The notes under the pieces are model-generated. The model searched no databases. It was given only the letters and a program-made list of their open reading frames with translations, and was not told the origin of the DNA. The translations under genes were made by a program, and so were the position numbers. Below are positions 1-10,823 of a stretch of 64,000 bases of DNA, piece by piece (the first letter of the stretch is position 1; each line of letters opens with the position of its first letter). This DNA is from Thermoanaerobaculia bacterium (lineage in GTDB: Bacteria; Acidobacteriota; Thermoanaerobaculia; Multivoradales; J023): positions 1-64,000 of the forward strand of contig JAUIJL010000002.1 of assembly GCA_030431255.1 (NCBI GenBank), given 5' to 3'.

Positions 1-719
1 TTGGTGGTGTTGCCCTGAGCGTCATATTCGAAGCCGGCGGTGATGCGCTCGCTGGTGCCGTCCATGCCGACGAGGGTAATTCGGGTCAGGTAACCCGGAT
101 GGCTCGGATCATCGTAGAGATAGGTCAACGCCGTGCCGTCGGGACGGTCGATGCGGGTGAGGTCGTCGCCGGTCCAGGTGTAGGTCCAGGTCCGAGAGGT
201 GACACTGTCGACGCCGACCTCAATGATGGTGCGGATCTTGCCGCCGAGGTAGGTGAAGTCTTCCCTTCGACCGTCGGGCATGGATACGGATTGGAGATCG
301 GGGCCGGAATAGGTAGCGGTTTTGGCGTTGCCATAACGATCAGTGGTGGAGAGCCACCGACCGGTGGTATCGAAAAGGGTCACGGTGCCGTCGAGATCGG
401 AAAGCGTCCAGCCTGCGGCAGTCTTTTCGAGGGACCGGTACTCCGAGGCCGGGTCCACCTCGTCGTAGAGGTCGTTGGAATTGGTGTCGGTGTAGGTGCG
501 GTAGACCGCCCGTTCGGTGATCAGATGCACGATGTCCGGATCCGCGTCTTGGATGACTCGCTGGCCGTAGGAGTGAGACCAGTATCGACCGTGATCCCAC
601 ACGTCGCTTCCCGGTTGGCTCGGTTGGCCAATACCGCCTGCTTTGTAAAACCAAACAGTACCCGGGCCGGTGGCGCCGCCGCCCGAGCTGGTGGAAGTGC
701 TGGCACGAGCGGCCGACAC
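1..719 (-). CDS. RHS/YD-repeat protein, partial (runs off left edge)
   Basis: Translating the minus strand from about position 719 down to the edge gives one continuous frame with typical RHS features: a stretch reading VWFYKAGGIGQPSQPG near the start, then WSHSYGQRVIQD, GWTLSDLDGTVTLFDTTGR, DRYGNAKTATYSG, MPDGRREDFTY, and DRPDGTALTYLYDDP at the window edge. The YD-type beta-strand repeats are visible. RHS proteins are large, usually secreted or toxin-carrying shells. The C-terminal part, where a toxin would sit, lies outside the window. The start is uncertain. A GTG at 717-719 is one option, without a clear ribosome site, and the frame stays open further upstream into low-complexity DNA, so the gene may be 5'-truncated. 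The coding frame is recognised from protein sense, not from a complete ORF. Confidence 0.72.
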   Translation of the reverse strand, partial: MSAARASTSTSSGGGATGPGTVWFYKAGGIGQPSQPGSDVWDHGRYWSHSYGQRVIQDADPDIVHLITERAVYRTYTDTNSNDLYDEVDPASEYRSLEKTAAGWTLSDLDGTVTLFDTTGRWLSTTDRYGNAKTATYSGPDLQSVSMPDGRREDFTYLGGKIRTIIEVGVDSVTSRTWTYTWTGDDLTRIDRPDGTALTYLYDDPSHPGYLTRITLVGMDGTSERITAGFEYDAQGNTT

Positions 720-1210
720 CTGCAGCCGGCCGGCTTTCGAGCAGCTTAGGACGGAGTGCGAAAGGCGGGTGCCGGCGGTGGGATATGCCCGGTTTGCCCC
801 TCGGGTGCGGCGTTGAGCGAATGCTAGGGCTCGGCTCTCTCTCGATTTCAAACTTTGGTGGACCAGGCTCGGCCGTAGGTTGATCGCGCGGCCTCGTCGA
901 GGTCCGACGAAGCCCGATAAAGCACGACGAAGCCCGCCGAAGCTCGATACGGCTCGACACGACCGAGGCAGCGGCGGGCGCCGGTTGCCGGAGCTCCCAG
1001 AGCCTCTCCGCACCCCTGAAAAACCCAAGAGACCGTTTTCGGCAAGACCTTCCGTCCACTTTTCATCAGCCGGCACGGCAGTTGCTCTTAGGGTTCGATG
1101 CGGCCCCCTTCGAGCTCTGATCCTTCATCCCGATCGGAGCCCCCAACCCGCTTGCGTCGACCTGTCCATCCTGTTGCCGATTCGGACAGGACTAGAAAGG
1201 AGGGCAACCG
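720..1210. other. Intergenic, no gene seen; local degenerate CGA-rich repeats
   Basis: No convincing coding frame. Around 890-960 there is a degenerate microrepeat built on variants of CGACGAAGCCCG. A ribosome site (AAAGGAGGGCAACCG) just before 1211 belongs to the next gene. Confidence 0.5.
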
Positions 1211-1888
1211 ATGAAGAAAACGACTCGCTTGGTCCTTGCGGATCCCTTGCGTCTTGTAGCAGAAGGCATCCGCGAGCTGCTCAAGGCTCACTACACCCAC
1301 GTGGACCTTGCAACCGATGGTCGAGCCCTGCTGGAGATCGCCACCTCCGGCGACTCTGCTTCCCAAATCCCGGACCTGATCCTGACCGCGGTCTCTATCC
1401 CCGAGATCGGCGGCCTTCAAGTGACCCGCCGGCTGCACCGGATCCGACCCACCGTTCCGGTTCTGATCTTGGCCGAAACCTCGGATCAGGATTGTGCTCG
1501 AGCCGCCTTCGAAGCCGGCGCCCGGGGTTTCCTCGCCAAAACCGTCGCACCGCAAGAGCTGCTTCGGGCGGTGGAAGAGGTGCTCGCCGGCCGACCCTAC
1601 ATGTCCCCGGCGATCGCCGGAAAAGTGCTGAGCTCTCTGTTCTCCACGGTGCCTAAGCCCAATAAGGGACCCATGACCCCTCGGGAGCGCGAAATCGCCG
1701 AGCTGGTGACCCAGGGCCTAGAAACCGCTGAAATCGCGTCCCGCCTATTCATTGCCGAAGTCACCGTACGCACCCATTTGAGGCGCATTCTGCGCAAGCT
1801 CGGGCTGCGCAATCGGGTAGAGCTGACTCGCCATGTGCTCGACGAAAGGAGCAGAGGACGATTCCAGCGGGCCCGGTTGGTGAGCTGA
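1211..1888 (+). CDS. NarL/FixJ-type regulator with degenerate receiver domain
   Basis: A 225-aa protein with an N-terminal receiver-like domain (about residues 5-125) and a C-terminal LuxR-type helix-turn-helix (about 153-215, starting MTPREREIAELVTQGLETAEIA). The start is fixed by the ribosome site AGGAGGGCAACCG before ATG. In the receiver the acidic pocket has only one Asp (LADPLRL, Asp11), and the position of the phospho-acceptor Asp is Ala60 (LILTAVSIPEIGG, where the family has L-x-D-x-x-M-P). The conserved Lys survives (FLAKTV). It is therefore probably a pseudo-receiver that works without phosphorylation. No histidine kinase lies nearby. Target genes are unknown. Confidence 0.9.
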   Translation: MKKTTRLVLADPLRLVAEGIRELLKAHYTHVDLATDGRALLEIATSGDSASQIPDLILTAVSIPEIGGLQVTRRLHRIRPTVPVLILAETSDQDCARAAFEAGARGFLAKTVAPQELLRAVEEVLAGRPYMSPAIAGKVLSSLFSTVPKPNKGPMTPREREIAELVTQGLETAEIASRLFIAEVTVRTHLRRILRKLGLRNRVELTRHVLDERSRGRFQRARLVS

Positions 1889-2178
1889 GCCAAGCCACCA
1901 ACCGGCGGGTCAACGCTGCGATGACGGGACCGACAAAATGCAACAATTCGAGAATTGTGCCGGCCCAAAGCTCTGGCTAGTCTTTTTTCACCGTCATATG
2001 CAGACGCGACTCGGCCTGTCGGCTTCCACCTTCGCCGACTCGAACGGATCCCCGCGCCCTAGAAAACGGCTGGAGGGCTCGCGAGCCCGCTGGGTCGGTT
2101 GGGCAGACCGCGCAGGCTTCATCCCCAAAACTGTCTCAGCCTCCCGAAAAGAGGCTTGAGGCCAAGGAGCATCACACA

Positions 2179-4185
2179 GTGGAAAGAAGCTCGAAAAAAA
2201 CATGCATCGGCGCCCTGGCGACGCTCACCTTGTTGGTGACCGCCATGGCGTTGCCGCCGAGTGCCGCGGCCCGCAAAGGCCAGGCAAAGAAAACTGCGAG
2301 ATCTCTGAATCAGCCCAACATCCTGGCCATTTGGGGCGACGATATCGGCTGGTTCAATCTGTCGATCCACAACTTCGGCATGATGGGTTATAAGACCCCG
2401 AATCTAGACCGCATCGGCAAGGAAGGCGTGGTGTTCACCGACGCCTACGCCGAGCAAAGCTGCACTGCCGGCCGCGCCGCATTCCTCACCGGACAGCACG
2501 GATTGCGCTCGGGCATGCTCAAAGTAGGCCTTCCGGGTGTTCCCTTCGGGCTCGACGAGCGGGATCCCACTATCGCCACCATGTTGAAAGAATACGGATA
2601 CCGCACCGGGCAGTTCGGCAAGAACCACCTGGGGGATACCAATCCTTTCCTGCCCACCAACCGGGGATTCGACGAGTTCTTCGGCAATCTCTATCACCTG
2701 AACGCCGAGGGCGAGCCTGAGCATCCGGACTATCCGGGAGAGCTGGTGGTCACGCCCGACGGCAAGACCTTCGAGGAGGTCTTCGGCCCCCGCGGTGTGA
2801 TCCACTCCTTCGCCGCCGGTGTCACCCCACCCTACGCCCCCACCGGAGAGGTGGTCGAGGATGACGACGGCTACGGTGACACCCTGGAACAGACCATTTG
2901 GGATACCGGCTCCTTGACCCGTCATCGCATGAAGACCATCGACGGCGCCACCGCCAAGGAGGCGATCCGTTTCATGAACGACGCCAACTCCGATGAGCAG
3001 CCGTTCTTCACCTGGTACGCCGCCAGTCGCATGCACGTCTGGACTTACCTCAAAGAGCCGGACCACTACCAGCTCAATCCGCCGGGCAAGGAGAACCAAA
3101 TTCCCGCGGTGGACTATGAATGCCGCACGCTTCACTTGAAGTTCGGCGGGCTCCACGACAATGGCACGGAGATCGACCCGGGTGGCACCCGCCAGGTCTG
3201 CAACCTGAGCCTCGGTCCCGACGCCCCGGGAAAAATCAACGACTACTACGCAGACGGTATCACCGGTCTCGGCACCCACCCGGACGGCATGGTGGAGCAC
3301 GACATGTACGCCGGCCAGCTGCTGGACTTCCTCGATAACACCTACGACGTTGACGGCAACCCGTTGGCGGACAACACCATCGTGATGTACACCTCCGACA
3401 ACGGCCCGGAGACGTTCACTTGGCCGGATGGTGGCACCACGCCGTTCCGCTCCGAGAAGGCGACCAATTGGGAGGGCGGCTATCGTGTGCCCTTGCTGGT
3501 TCGCTGGCCGGATGTCATCAAGCCGGGATCCGTCTCCAACGAGATCATCGCGCTCCAGGATTGGTTCCCGACCTTGGCCTCCGCCGTCACCGAGAGCACC
3601 GGCCGCGTGGACGTCAAAACCGATCTGGCAAGCACCGAAGGCCTGGACCTGAACGGCAAGAATTATCGGGTTCACCTCGATGGCTACGACTTCTTGGATT
3701 ACTTCAAGTGCCTACCCGATTGCAATGAAGAAGTGACCCCGGCGCCGCGCAATGAGTTCGTTTACGCCAACGACGACGGCCAGCTGGTGGGCATTCGCAT
3801 CAAAAATTGGAAGATCGCTTTCTACGAGCAGCGAGAGCACGCCTTCAGCGTGTGGCAAGAGCCTTTCACCCAGCTGCGCGTGCCGAAGATCTTCAACTTG
3901 CGCTCGGATCCGTTTGAGAAGGCCGATCACGACGCCACCCAATACGACATCTGGCGTTTTGATCACATCTTCTTGCTGACCCCGGCCCAGACCGCGGTCT
4001 ACAAATTCCTCAACACCTTCAACGACTTCCCACCGCGGCAGGTGCCGCCGAGCTTCAGCGTCAACATCGACGCCGCGGACATCGCCGAGAAGTGCGGCCT
4101 AGCGGGTGACAATTCCGACAAGACCTGTTTCATCCCGCCGTCGCCCGAGGAGCGCCATCACCTACCGGCCGCCGGCTCGCTCTAG
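2179..4185 (+). CDS. Secreted sulfatase (arylsulfatase family)
   Basis: A 668-aa alkaline-phosphatase-superfamily sulfatase. It starts at GTG, with AAGGAGC about 10 bases upstream, and has a signal peptide (hydrophobic about residues 10-31, Ala-rich end). The metal site IWGDDIGW (Asp54, Asp55) is followed by the maturation motif C95-T-A-G-R99 and later TSDNGPE. The cysteine should be converted to formylglycine by a maturase, but the motif has Ala where the canonical CxPxR has Pro. CxAxR is known among sulfatases. The substrate cannot be told from sequence. The next genes on the same strand are an octahaem cytochrome and a HAD phosphatase, with no maturase in the window. Confidence 0.93.
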   Translation: MERSSKKTCIGALATLTLLVTAMALPPSAAARKGQAKKTARSLNQPNILAIWGDDIGWFNLSIHNFGMMGYKTPNLDRIGKEGVVFTDAYAEQSCTAGRAAFLTGQHGLRSGMLKVGLPGVPFGLDERDPTIATMLKEYGYRTGQFGKNHLGDTNPFLPTNRGFDEFFGNLYHLNAEGEPEHPDYPGELVVTPDGKTFEEVFGPRGVIHSFAAGVTPPYAPTGEVVEDDDGYGDTLEQTIWDTGSLTRHRMKTIDGATAKEAIRFMNDANSDEQPFFTWYAASRMHVWTYLKEPDHYQLNPPGKENQIPAVDYECRTLHLKFGGLHDNGTEIDPGGTRQVCNLSLGPDAPGKINDYYADGITGLGTHPDGMVEHDMYAGQLLDFLDNTYDVDGNPLADNTIVMYTSDNGPETFTWPDGGTTPFRSEKATNWEGGYRVPLLVRWPDVIKPGSVSNEIIALQDWFPTLASAVTESTGRVDVKTDLASTEGLDLNGKNYRVHLDGYDFLDYFKCLPDCNEEVTPAPRNEFVYANDDGQLVGIRIKNWKIAFYEQREHAFSVWQEPFTQLRVPKIFNLRSDPFEKADHDATQYDIWRFDHIFLLTPAQTAVYKFLNTFNDFPPRQVPPSFSVNIDAADIAEKCGLAGDNSDKTCFIPPSPEERHHLPAAGSL

Positions 4186-4255
4186 GCCATCGGTCGCGGA
4201 CCTTTAGATCTCCATCGGGTGCGCGCCGTTCGGCGTGCCGGCGGCGCGCCCCTAT

Positions 4256-4320
4256 TTGTTCCTCCACTTGTTCCTCCACCTCGTGTCCTCCCTTGTCCTC
4301 CCTTGTCCTCTCTTGTCCTC
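4256..4320 (+). repeat. Short tandem repeat (TTGTCCTCCC-like units)
   Basis: About six degenerate 10-14 base units of the type TTGTTCCTCCAC / TTGTCCTCCC lie just before the cytochrome gene. Likely replication slippage. They code for Leu/Phe/Pro runs if the upstream ATG at 4235 is wrongly used as a start. Confidence 0.7.
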
Positions 4321-4360
4321 AAACCTGTCGTCGGAACCACTATCGAATCAGCCGCGGTGC

Positions 4361-6640
4361 ATGCTCATGAAACTTCGATCCAACGTTCGCCTTTGTCTGC
4401 TCGCCTTGGTGATCTGGGCTTCGACGGAGCCCCTGGCGGCCCGCGAGCCTGCCTTCGTCACCTCCGGGACCTGTGCCGGATGTCACGCCGATGCCTATGA
4501 GGCTTGGGCCGACTCCCATCACGGCTGGGCTTGGCGGCCGGCGGATCCAGAGAACGTCTTGGGAGATTTCAACGACGCCGAATTCGAGCATCGGGGCCGC
4601 ACCAGCCGCTTCGTCACTCGGAACGGCCGCTTCGCGGTGGAAACCGCCGGCCCCGATGGCCGCGTGGCCACTTGGGAGATCGTCGGCACGGTGGGCGTGG
4701 AGCCCCTGCAGCAATATCTGGTACGGCTCGAGGACGGTCGCCTCCAGGCCCTCGACATGGCCTGGGATACGGAAGGCCGTCGCTGGTATCACCTCTATCC
4801 GGAGCAAGAGCTGGACGACGATCCCGGCCTGCATTGGAGCGGTCCCTACAAGAATTGGAATTCCCGCTGCGTCAGCTGCCACGTCACTGATTTCAAAAAA
4901 CGCTACGAGCCCCAAACCAATACCTACCAAAGCACCTGGAGCGAGATGGGTGTGGGCTGTGAAGCTTGCCACGGCCCGGGTCAGGCCCACGTGGACTGGG
5001 CCCAACGCCGGCAAATCGAGGGGACCCGGTCCACTTGGACCCCCTCCGACTATCGCGGTGTCGACGAGCTCGGGCTCACCGTCAGTTTCGACGGGGATCG
5101 TCAAGCGGAGCTCAAAACCTGCGCCGGCTGCCACTCGCGGCGGGAGTCTCTGGGCGCCGACAGCCCACCACCGGGAGCGCCCTTCGACGATCATTTCCGC
5201 CTCACTCCCCTGCGCGAAGGGCTCTACCACGCGGACGGTCAAATCCAGGGCGAGGTCTACGTCTACGGCTCGTTCCTCCAAACCAAAAAACACGCTCAAG
5301 GCGTGTCGTGCAGCGATTGTCACGCGCCCCACAGCGCCCGCCTCGTGGTGGAAGGCAACGGTGTGTGCACCCAATGCCACAACCCGGCAGGGCGCCCGGA
5401 ATTTCCCACCCTCAAGAAATCTCTCTACGACTCGCCCGAGCACCACCGTCACGCCGTGGGCACCGAGGGGGCGAGCTGTGTTTCGTGCCATATGCCCGAG
5501 ACCACCTACATGGGGGTCGATCCACGCCGGGATCACAGCTTCCGAGTGCCCCGCCCGGATCTCACCGTGGAGCTCGGAACGCCCAACGCCTGCGGCGACT
5601 GCCATGCCGACGAAGGGGCCGAGTGGGCCCGGGATCAAGTCGCCCGTTGGAATCCCCAGGGCCGGCACACCGAGCCCCATTTTGCGCGGGTGATCGACGC
5701 CGGCCGTCGGCGGCTCGACACGGAATCCGCGAAAGACCTGCTGGCCCTGGCTTTGGATCCCGCCAAACCCGGCATCGTGCGAGCCACGGCGGTGGAGATG
5801 TTGGCGCCGGTGGTCACGCCGCAAATCGCAGGGACCGCCCTGCCGTTGCTCCAAGACCGGGATCCGTGGGTGCGTTCAGCCGCCACCGGTCTCTTCCATT
5901 CCGCCCCCGCCGCGGCCCGCACCCGTCACGTCGGCCCGTTGCTCGACGATCCCACCCGGGTGGTGCGCATCGCCGCCGCCCAGAGGGTTCTGGACGTCTC
6001 CACGGAAGCGTTGCCCGATGCCGATCGGGTCATCGTCGACGCCGCCTTGGACGAGTACCGCAGCTCCCTGGCGGCCCACACGGACTTCCCGGAGGTCCAG
6101 CTCAATTTGGCCAGGGTCGCGGAGCAGCTCGGCAAACGACAAACCGCCCGTCGCTCCTTGCGCTCCGCCTTGACCTTGGACCCCAAGCTGGCCGAAGCCT
6201 GGATGCGCCTGGCACAGCTCGACATCGGTGCCGGGCACTTCTCCGCCGCCCTCGACACCCTGCGACAGGCCATCGACGAGGTCCCGCGCTCGGGCGCCCT
6301 CTTCCAATGGCTCGGACGCGTCGAGGCCCAACAAGGCAACCTCACCGGTGCCGCGCGGGCCTTCGAGCAGGCCTTGCCCAACCTCACGGACGGTCACGAG
6401 GCCCGACTCGAATACGTGTCGTTGCTCACCGAGCTCGGACGACACGATGAGGCGCTCACCGCCCTAGGGGATTTGGACGAGCAGCACCGTATGGAACCCC
6501 GCGCTCTCTATCTGGCGGCGGTCAACCACAGCCGATCCGGCCATGCCCGAGAAGCCGCGGCGTTCTCTCGCCTGCTCACCGTCGGCCACCCGGATCATCC
6601 ACTGATCGAGCACCTTCCCGAGCCGTTGAACGTCCGTTGA
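4361..6640 (+). CDS. Secreted octahaem c-type cytochrome with HEAT/TPR C-terminus
   Basis: The chosen ATG (4361) gives a signal peptide (MLMKLRSNVRLCLLALVIW, cleavage near PLAA) and 759 aa. The upstream in-frame ATG at 4235 would add repeat-encoded residues. Eight CXXCH haem motifs are visible: CAGCH, CVSCH, CEACH, CAGCH, CSDCH, CTQCH, CVSCH and CGDCH, all in the N-terminal ~430 residues. The rest looks like HEAT repeats (VRATAVEMLAPVV, VRIAAAQRVLD) followed by TPRs (LAEAWMRLAQLDIGAGHFSAAL, GALFQWLGRVEAQQGNL). This matches a family of periplasmic multihaem-TPR proteins related in layout to cytochrome c554/nitrite-reductase relatives. Its electron partner is unknown. It lies between the sulfatase and a HAD gene on the same strand. 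Confidence 0.9.
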   Translation: MLMKLRSNVRLCLLALVIWASTEPLAAREPAFVTSGTCAGCHADAYEAWADSHHGWAWRPADPENVLGDFNDAEFEHRGRTSRFVTRNGRFAVETAGPDGRVATWEIVGTVGVEPLQQYLVRLEDGRLQALDMAWDTEGRRWYHLYPEQELDDDPGLHWSGPYKNWNSRCVSCHVTDFKKRYEPQTNTYQSTWSEMGVGCEACHGPGQAHVDWAQRRQIEGTRSTWTPSDYRGVDELGLTVSFDGDRQAELKTCAGCHSRRESLGADSPPPGAPFDDHFRLTPLREGLYHADGQIQGEVYVYGSFLQTKKHAQGVSCSDCHAPHSARLVVEGNGVCTQCHNPAGRPEFPTLKKSLYDSPEHHRHAVGTEGASCVSCHMPETTYMGVDPRRDHSFRVPRPDLTVELGTPNACGDCHADEGAEWARDQVARWNPQGRHTEPHFARVIDAGRRRLDTESAKDLLALALDPAKPGIVRATAVEMLAPVVTPQIAGTALPLLQDRDPWVRSAATGLFHSAPAAARTRHVGPLLDDPTRVVRIAAAQRVLDVSTEALPDADRVIVDAALDEYRSSLAAHTDFPEVQLNLARVAEQLGKRQTARRSLRSALTLDPKLAEAWMRLAQLDIGAGHFSAALDTLRQAIDEVPRSGALFQWLGRVEAQQGNLTGAARAFEQALPNLTDGHEARLEYVSLLTELGRHDEALTALGDLDEQHRMEPRALYLAAVNHSRSGHAREAAAFSRLLTVGHPDHPLIEHLPEPLNVR

Positions 6641-6671
6641 GCCCAGCTCAAGATCCAGACCGTGTCTCACA

Positions 6672-6707
6672 TCAAGACCGTGCCTAACCTCAAGACCGTG
6701 CCTAAGG
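6672..6707 (+). repeat. 18-bp tandem duplication upstream of HAD gene
   Basis: Two adjacent copies of TCAAGACCGTGCCTAA(C/G)(C/G), with a degraded third copy before them. The second copy ends in the ribosome site AAGGAGC of the following gene, so the duplication may change leader spacing. Confidence 0.8.
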
Positions 6708-6714
6708 AGCAGAT

Positions 6715-7608
6715 ATGAGCCAAAAGAGCAATGAAACACCCGCCCTGAATTCCTGGATTCCTTTCGACCAAGGGGGCTCCGGCGCCCGGGAGGCGATCGA
6801 GACCTTCGTCCAAGCGGTGACCAGCGGACCTGAATTTGTGGATCCCTCCGAGCGCATCGCAGTCTTCGACAACGACGGCACCTTGTGGAGCGAGAAGCCC
6901 TACTACTTTCAGAAACCCTTCATCGACTGGCGACGCGAGCGGCAGGTTCCGATTCAAGAGGAGCCCTTGACGTCGTTCCACCGAGACGTGCTCGAATGGA
7001 TCGGCACCGCGACCCATCCCGATGGTGGTCTGTACACGGATCTAGTGTTTCAGCCGATGCTCGAGCTGCTGCGCTATTTGCGATACCACCAATTCAAGAC
7101 TTACATCGTGTCCGGCGGTGGCATGGAATTCGTGCGTCCATGGGCGGAGGCGGTTTACGGAATTCCACCGGAACAGGTGATCGGCAGCAGTGTCGGCACG
7201 GCCTATCGTGACGACCCACCCGGCATCGTGCGCGTGCCCGTGCGCACCCCCGGCTCGCAGGAAGACGCGGGCAAGATGGAGTATCAAGAGCTGCTCTTCA
7301 TCGACGATAAATACGGCAAACCCGTGGGGATCTCGAATCACATCGGTCGGCAACCGATCGCCGCCTTCGGCAACTCCGACGGCGACAAGCAGATGCTCGA
7401 ATGGACCACTTCCGGCACCGGCCGGCGATTCGGGCTGCTCATCCACCACACCGACGCCGCGCGCGAGTGGCAATACGACAAGGACTCAGAGCAAGGGCGG
7501 CTGACCCAAGGGACCCTCGACGAAGCGGCCGAAAGGGGTTGGACCGTGGTCGACATGGCGCGGGATTGGTCCCACGTGTCGCCTCCGCTTCCGAGCGGTG
7601 AGGCCTGA
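6715..7608 (+). CDS. HAD-superfamily phosphatase
   Basis: A 297-aa protein with ribosome site AAGGAGCAG before ATG. HAD motif I is FDNDGT (Asp52, Asp54), where Asp52 would be the nucleophile. Motif II is IVSGGG, and the metal-binding motif IV is FGNSDGD. There is no signal peptide, so it is probably cytoplasmic, unlike the two secreted proteins before it. It resembles the phosphoserine-phosphatase-like 'haloacid dehalogenase-like hydrolase' group. The substrate is not known. The closing residues are WSHVSPPLPSGEA. Confidence 0.88.
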   Translation: MSQKSNETPALNSWIPFDQGGSGAREAIETFVQAVTSGPEFVDPSERIAVFDNDGTLWSEKPYYFQKPFIDWRRERQVPIQEEPLTSFHRDVLEWIGTATHPDGGLYTDLVFQPMLELLRYLRYHQFKTYIVSGGGMEFVRPWAEAVYGIPPEQVIGSSVGTAYRDDPPGIVRVPVRTPGSQEDAGKMEYQELLFIDDKYGKPVGISNHIGRQPIAAFGNSDGDKQMLEWTTSGTGRRFGLLIHHTDAAREWQYDKDSEQGRLTQGTLDEAAERGWTVVDMARDWSHVSPPLPSGEA

Positions 7609-7688
7609 TCGAGCCTCCGTCGATACCCGCCGACACATCAAAAGGCGTTTCATCGGAAGGAGCGCCTGGCGATCCGCCCAGCCAACAA

Positions 7689-7742
7689 TTGACTCAGTCT
7701 AATATTTTTCTCTTGCAATATTATTGACTGAGTCTAATATTT
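7689..7742. promoter_or_regulatory. Duplicated operator upstream of Fur/PerR-type gene
   Basis: Two near-identical 19-mers, TTGACTCAGTCTAATATTT (7689-7707) and TTGACTGAGTCTAATATTT (7724-7742), lie 35 bp apart, that is, between three and four helical turns. The core GACT(C/G)AGTC is palindromic. Around the second copy, AATATTA (7717-7723) and TAATATT (7735-7741) form a further inverted repeat. An AT-rich dyad just upstream of a Fur-family gene is what an autoregulatory box looks like. Assignment to this regulator, and to katG, is inference. Confidence 0.65.
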
Positions 7743-7759
7743 ATGATCTCATCCTTTCC

Positions 7760-8200
7760 ATGCAAGGCGATGCCGAACAACTTCTGCGTGAGCACGGTCT
7801 CCAGGTCACAGCCCAACGGCTGGCGATCCTGCGGGCCGTGTCGTCGCGTCCCCATGGAACGGCCGACGAGCTGATCGACGACGTCCGGGCGGTGATCGGA
7901 TCGATCTCCCGCCAAGCGGTCTTCGGAACGCTCAACGTCTTGGTGGAGAAGAACCTTCTCCGCCGGATTCAGCCTGCCGGCTCACCGGCCAGATACGAGG
8001 ATCGGGTGGGAGACAACCATCATCACCTGATCTGCCGGAGCTGCGGATTGACGTTCGACATCGATTGCATCGTCGGGGCAGCCCCCTGCCTCGTCGCCGA
8101 GGAGGACCACGGATTCGAAATCGACGAAGCCGAGGTGCTCTTCTGGGGACGTTGCCCGTCGTGCAAACGGACCGGCGAGACCGACACGCCGGTCGGCTGA
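7760..8200 (+). CDS. Fur-family regulator, PerR-like
   Basis: 146 aa from the ATG at 7760. A TTG at 7724 would extend it but would swallow the second operator copy. The winged helix (about 10-75, [33 protein letters not shown]) is followed by the metal-binding segment [11 protein letters not shown] and two structural zinc CXXC pairs (CRSC 92-95, CPSC 132-135). Family knowledge: PerR/Fur proteins sense peroxide or iron and repress oxidative-defence genes. The catalase-peroxidase gene is 255 bp downstream on the same strand, which supports a PerR-type role, though Fur proper is not excluded. No clear ribosome site precedes the ATG. Confidence 0.9.
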   Translation: MQGDAEQLLREHGLQVTAQRLAILRAVSSRPHGTADELIDDVRAVIGSISRQAVFGTLNVLVEKNLLRRIQPAGSPARYEDRVGDNHHHLICRSCGLTFDIDCIVGAAPCLVAEEDHGFEIDEAEVLFWGRCPSCKRTGETDTPVG

Positions 8201-8320
8201 CCCTCGAAGCAGGCCTTGAGCAGAGACGTAGCAAGATCCTGAGCCGTATCTGGAATCGAGGAGCTCGCGAGCCCGTCACGAACGACGATCTCGACCCGAC
8301 GCACTTTCACAGCGCACTGA

Positions 8321-10663
<2,343 letters not shown>

Positions 10664-10686
10664 TCCCGGGTCATCTGGTTTGCAAA

Positions 10687-10717
10687 GGGCGACGTTCACA
10701 GGAACGTCGCCCTTTTT
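10687..10717 (+). terminator. Rho-independent terminator after katG
   Basis: A perfect 10-bp stem GGGCGACGTT/AACGTCGCCC with a 6-base loop (CACAGG), followed by five T, 24 bases after the katG stop codon. Confidence 0.95.
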
Positions 10718-10823
10718 GTGCCCGTCGAAAAGCAATAGATCCCCTCCCGGGTCGACGGTCGGCCCGCACTCGGTGGCATCAAACGTCGCAAAGGCGGTGT
10801 GCTCCAGCTATGATTGCCCTGCA

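Noticed and set aside
1938-2159. 73-aa frame before the sulfatase
   Set aside because: No ribosome site and no recognisable features.
2179-4185. Sulfatase as a pseudoenzyme because of CTAGR
   Set aside because: CxAxR is an accepted variant of the maturation motif, and metal ligands are present.
10680-10823. N-terminal extension of the glycerate-kinase-like gene
   Set aside because: It would start upstream of and read through the katG terminator hairpin, and adds no family-conserved residues.
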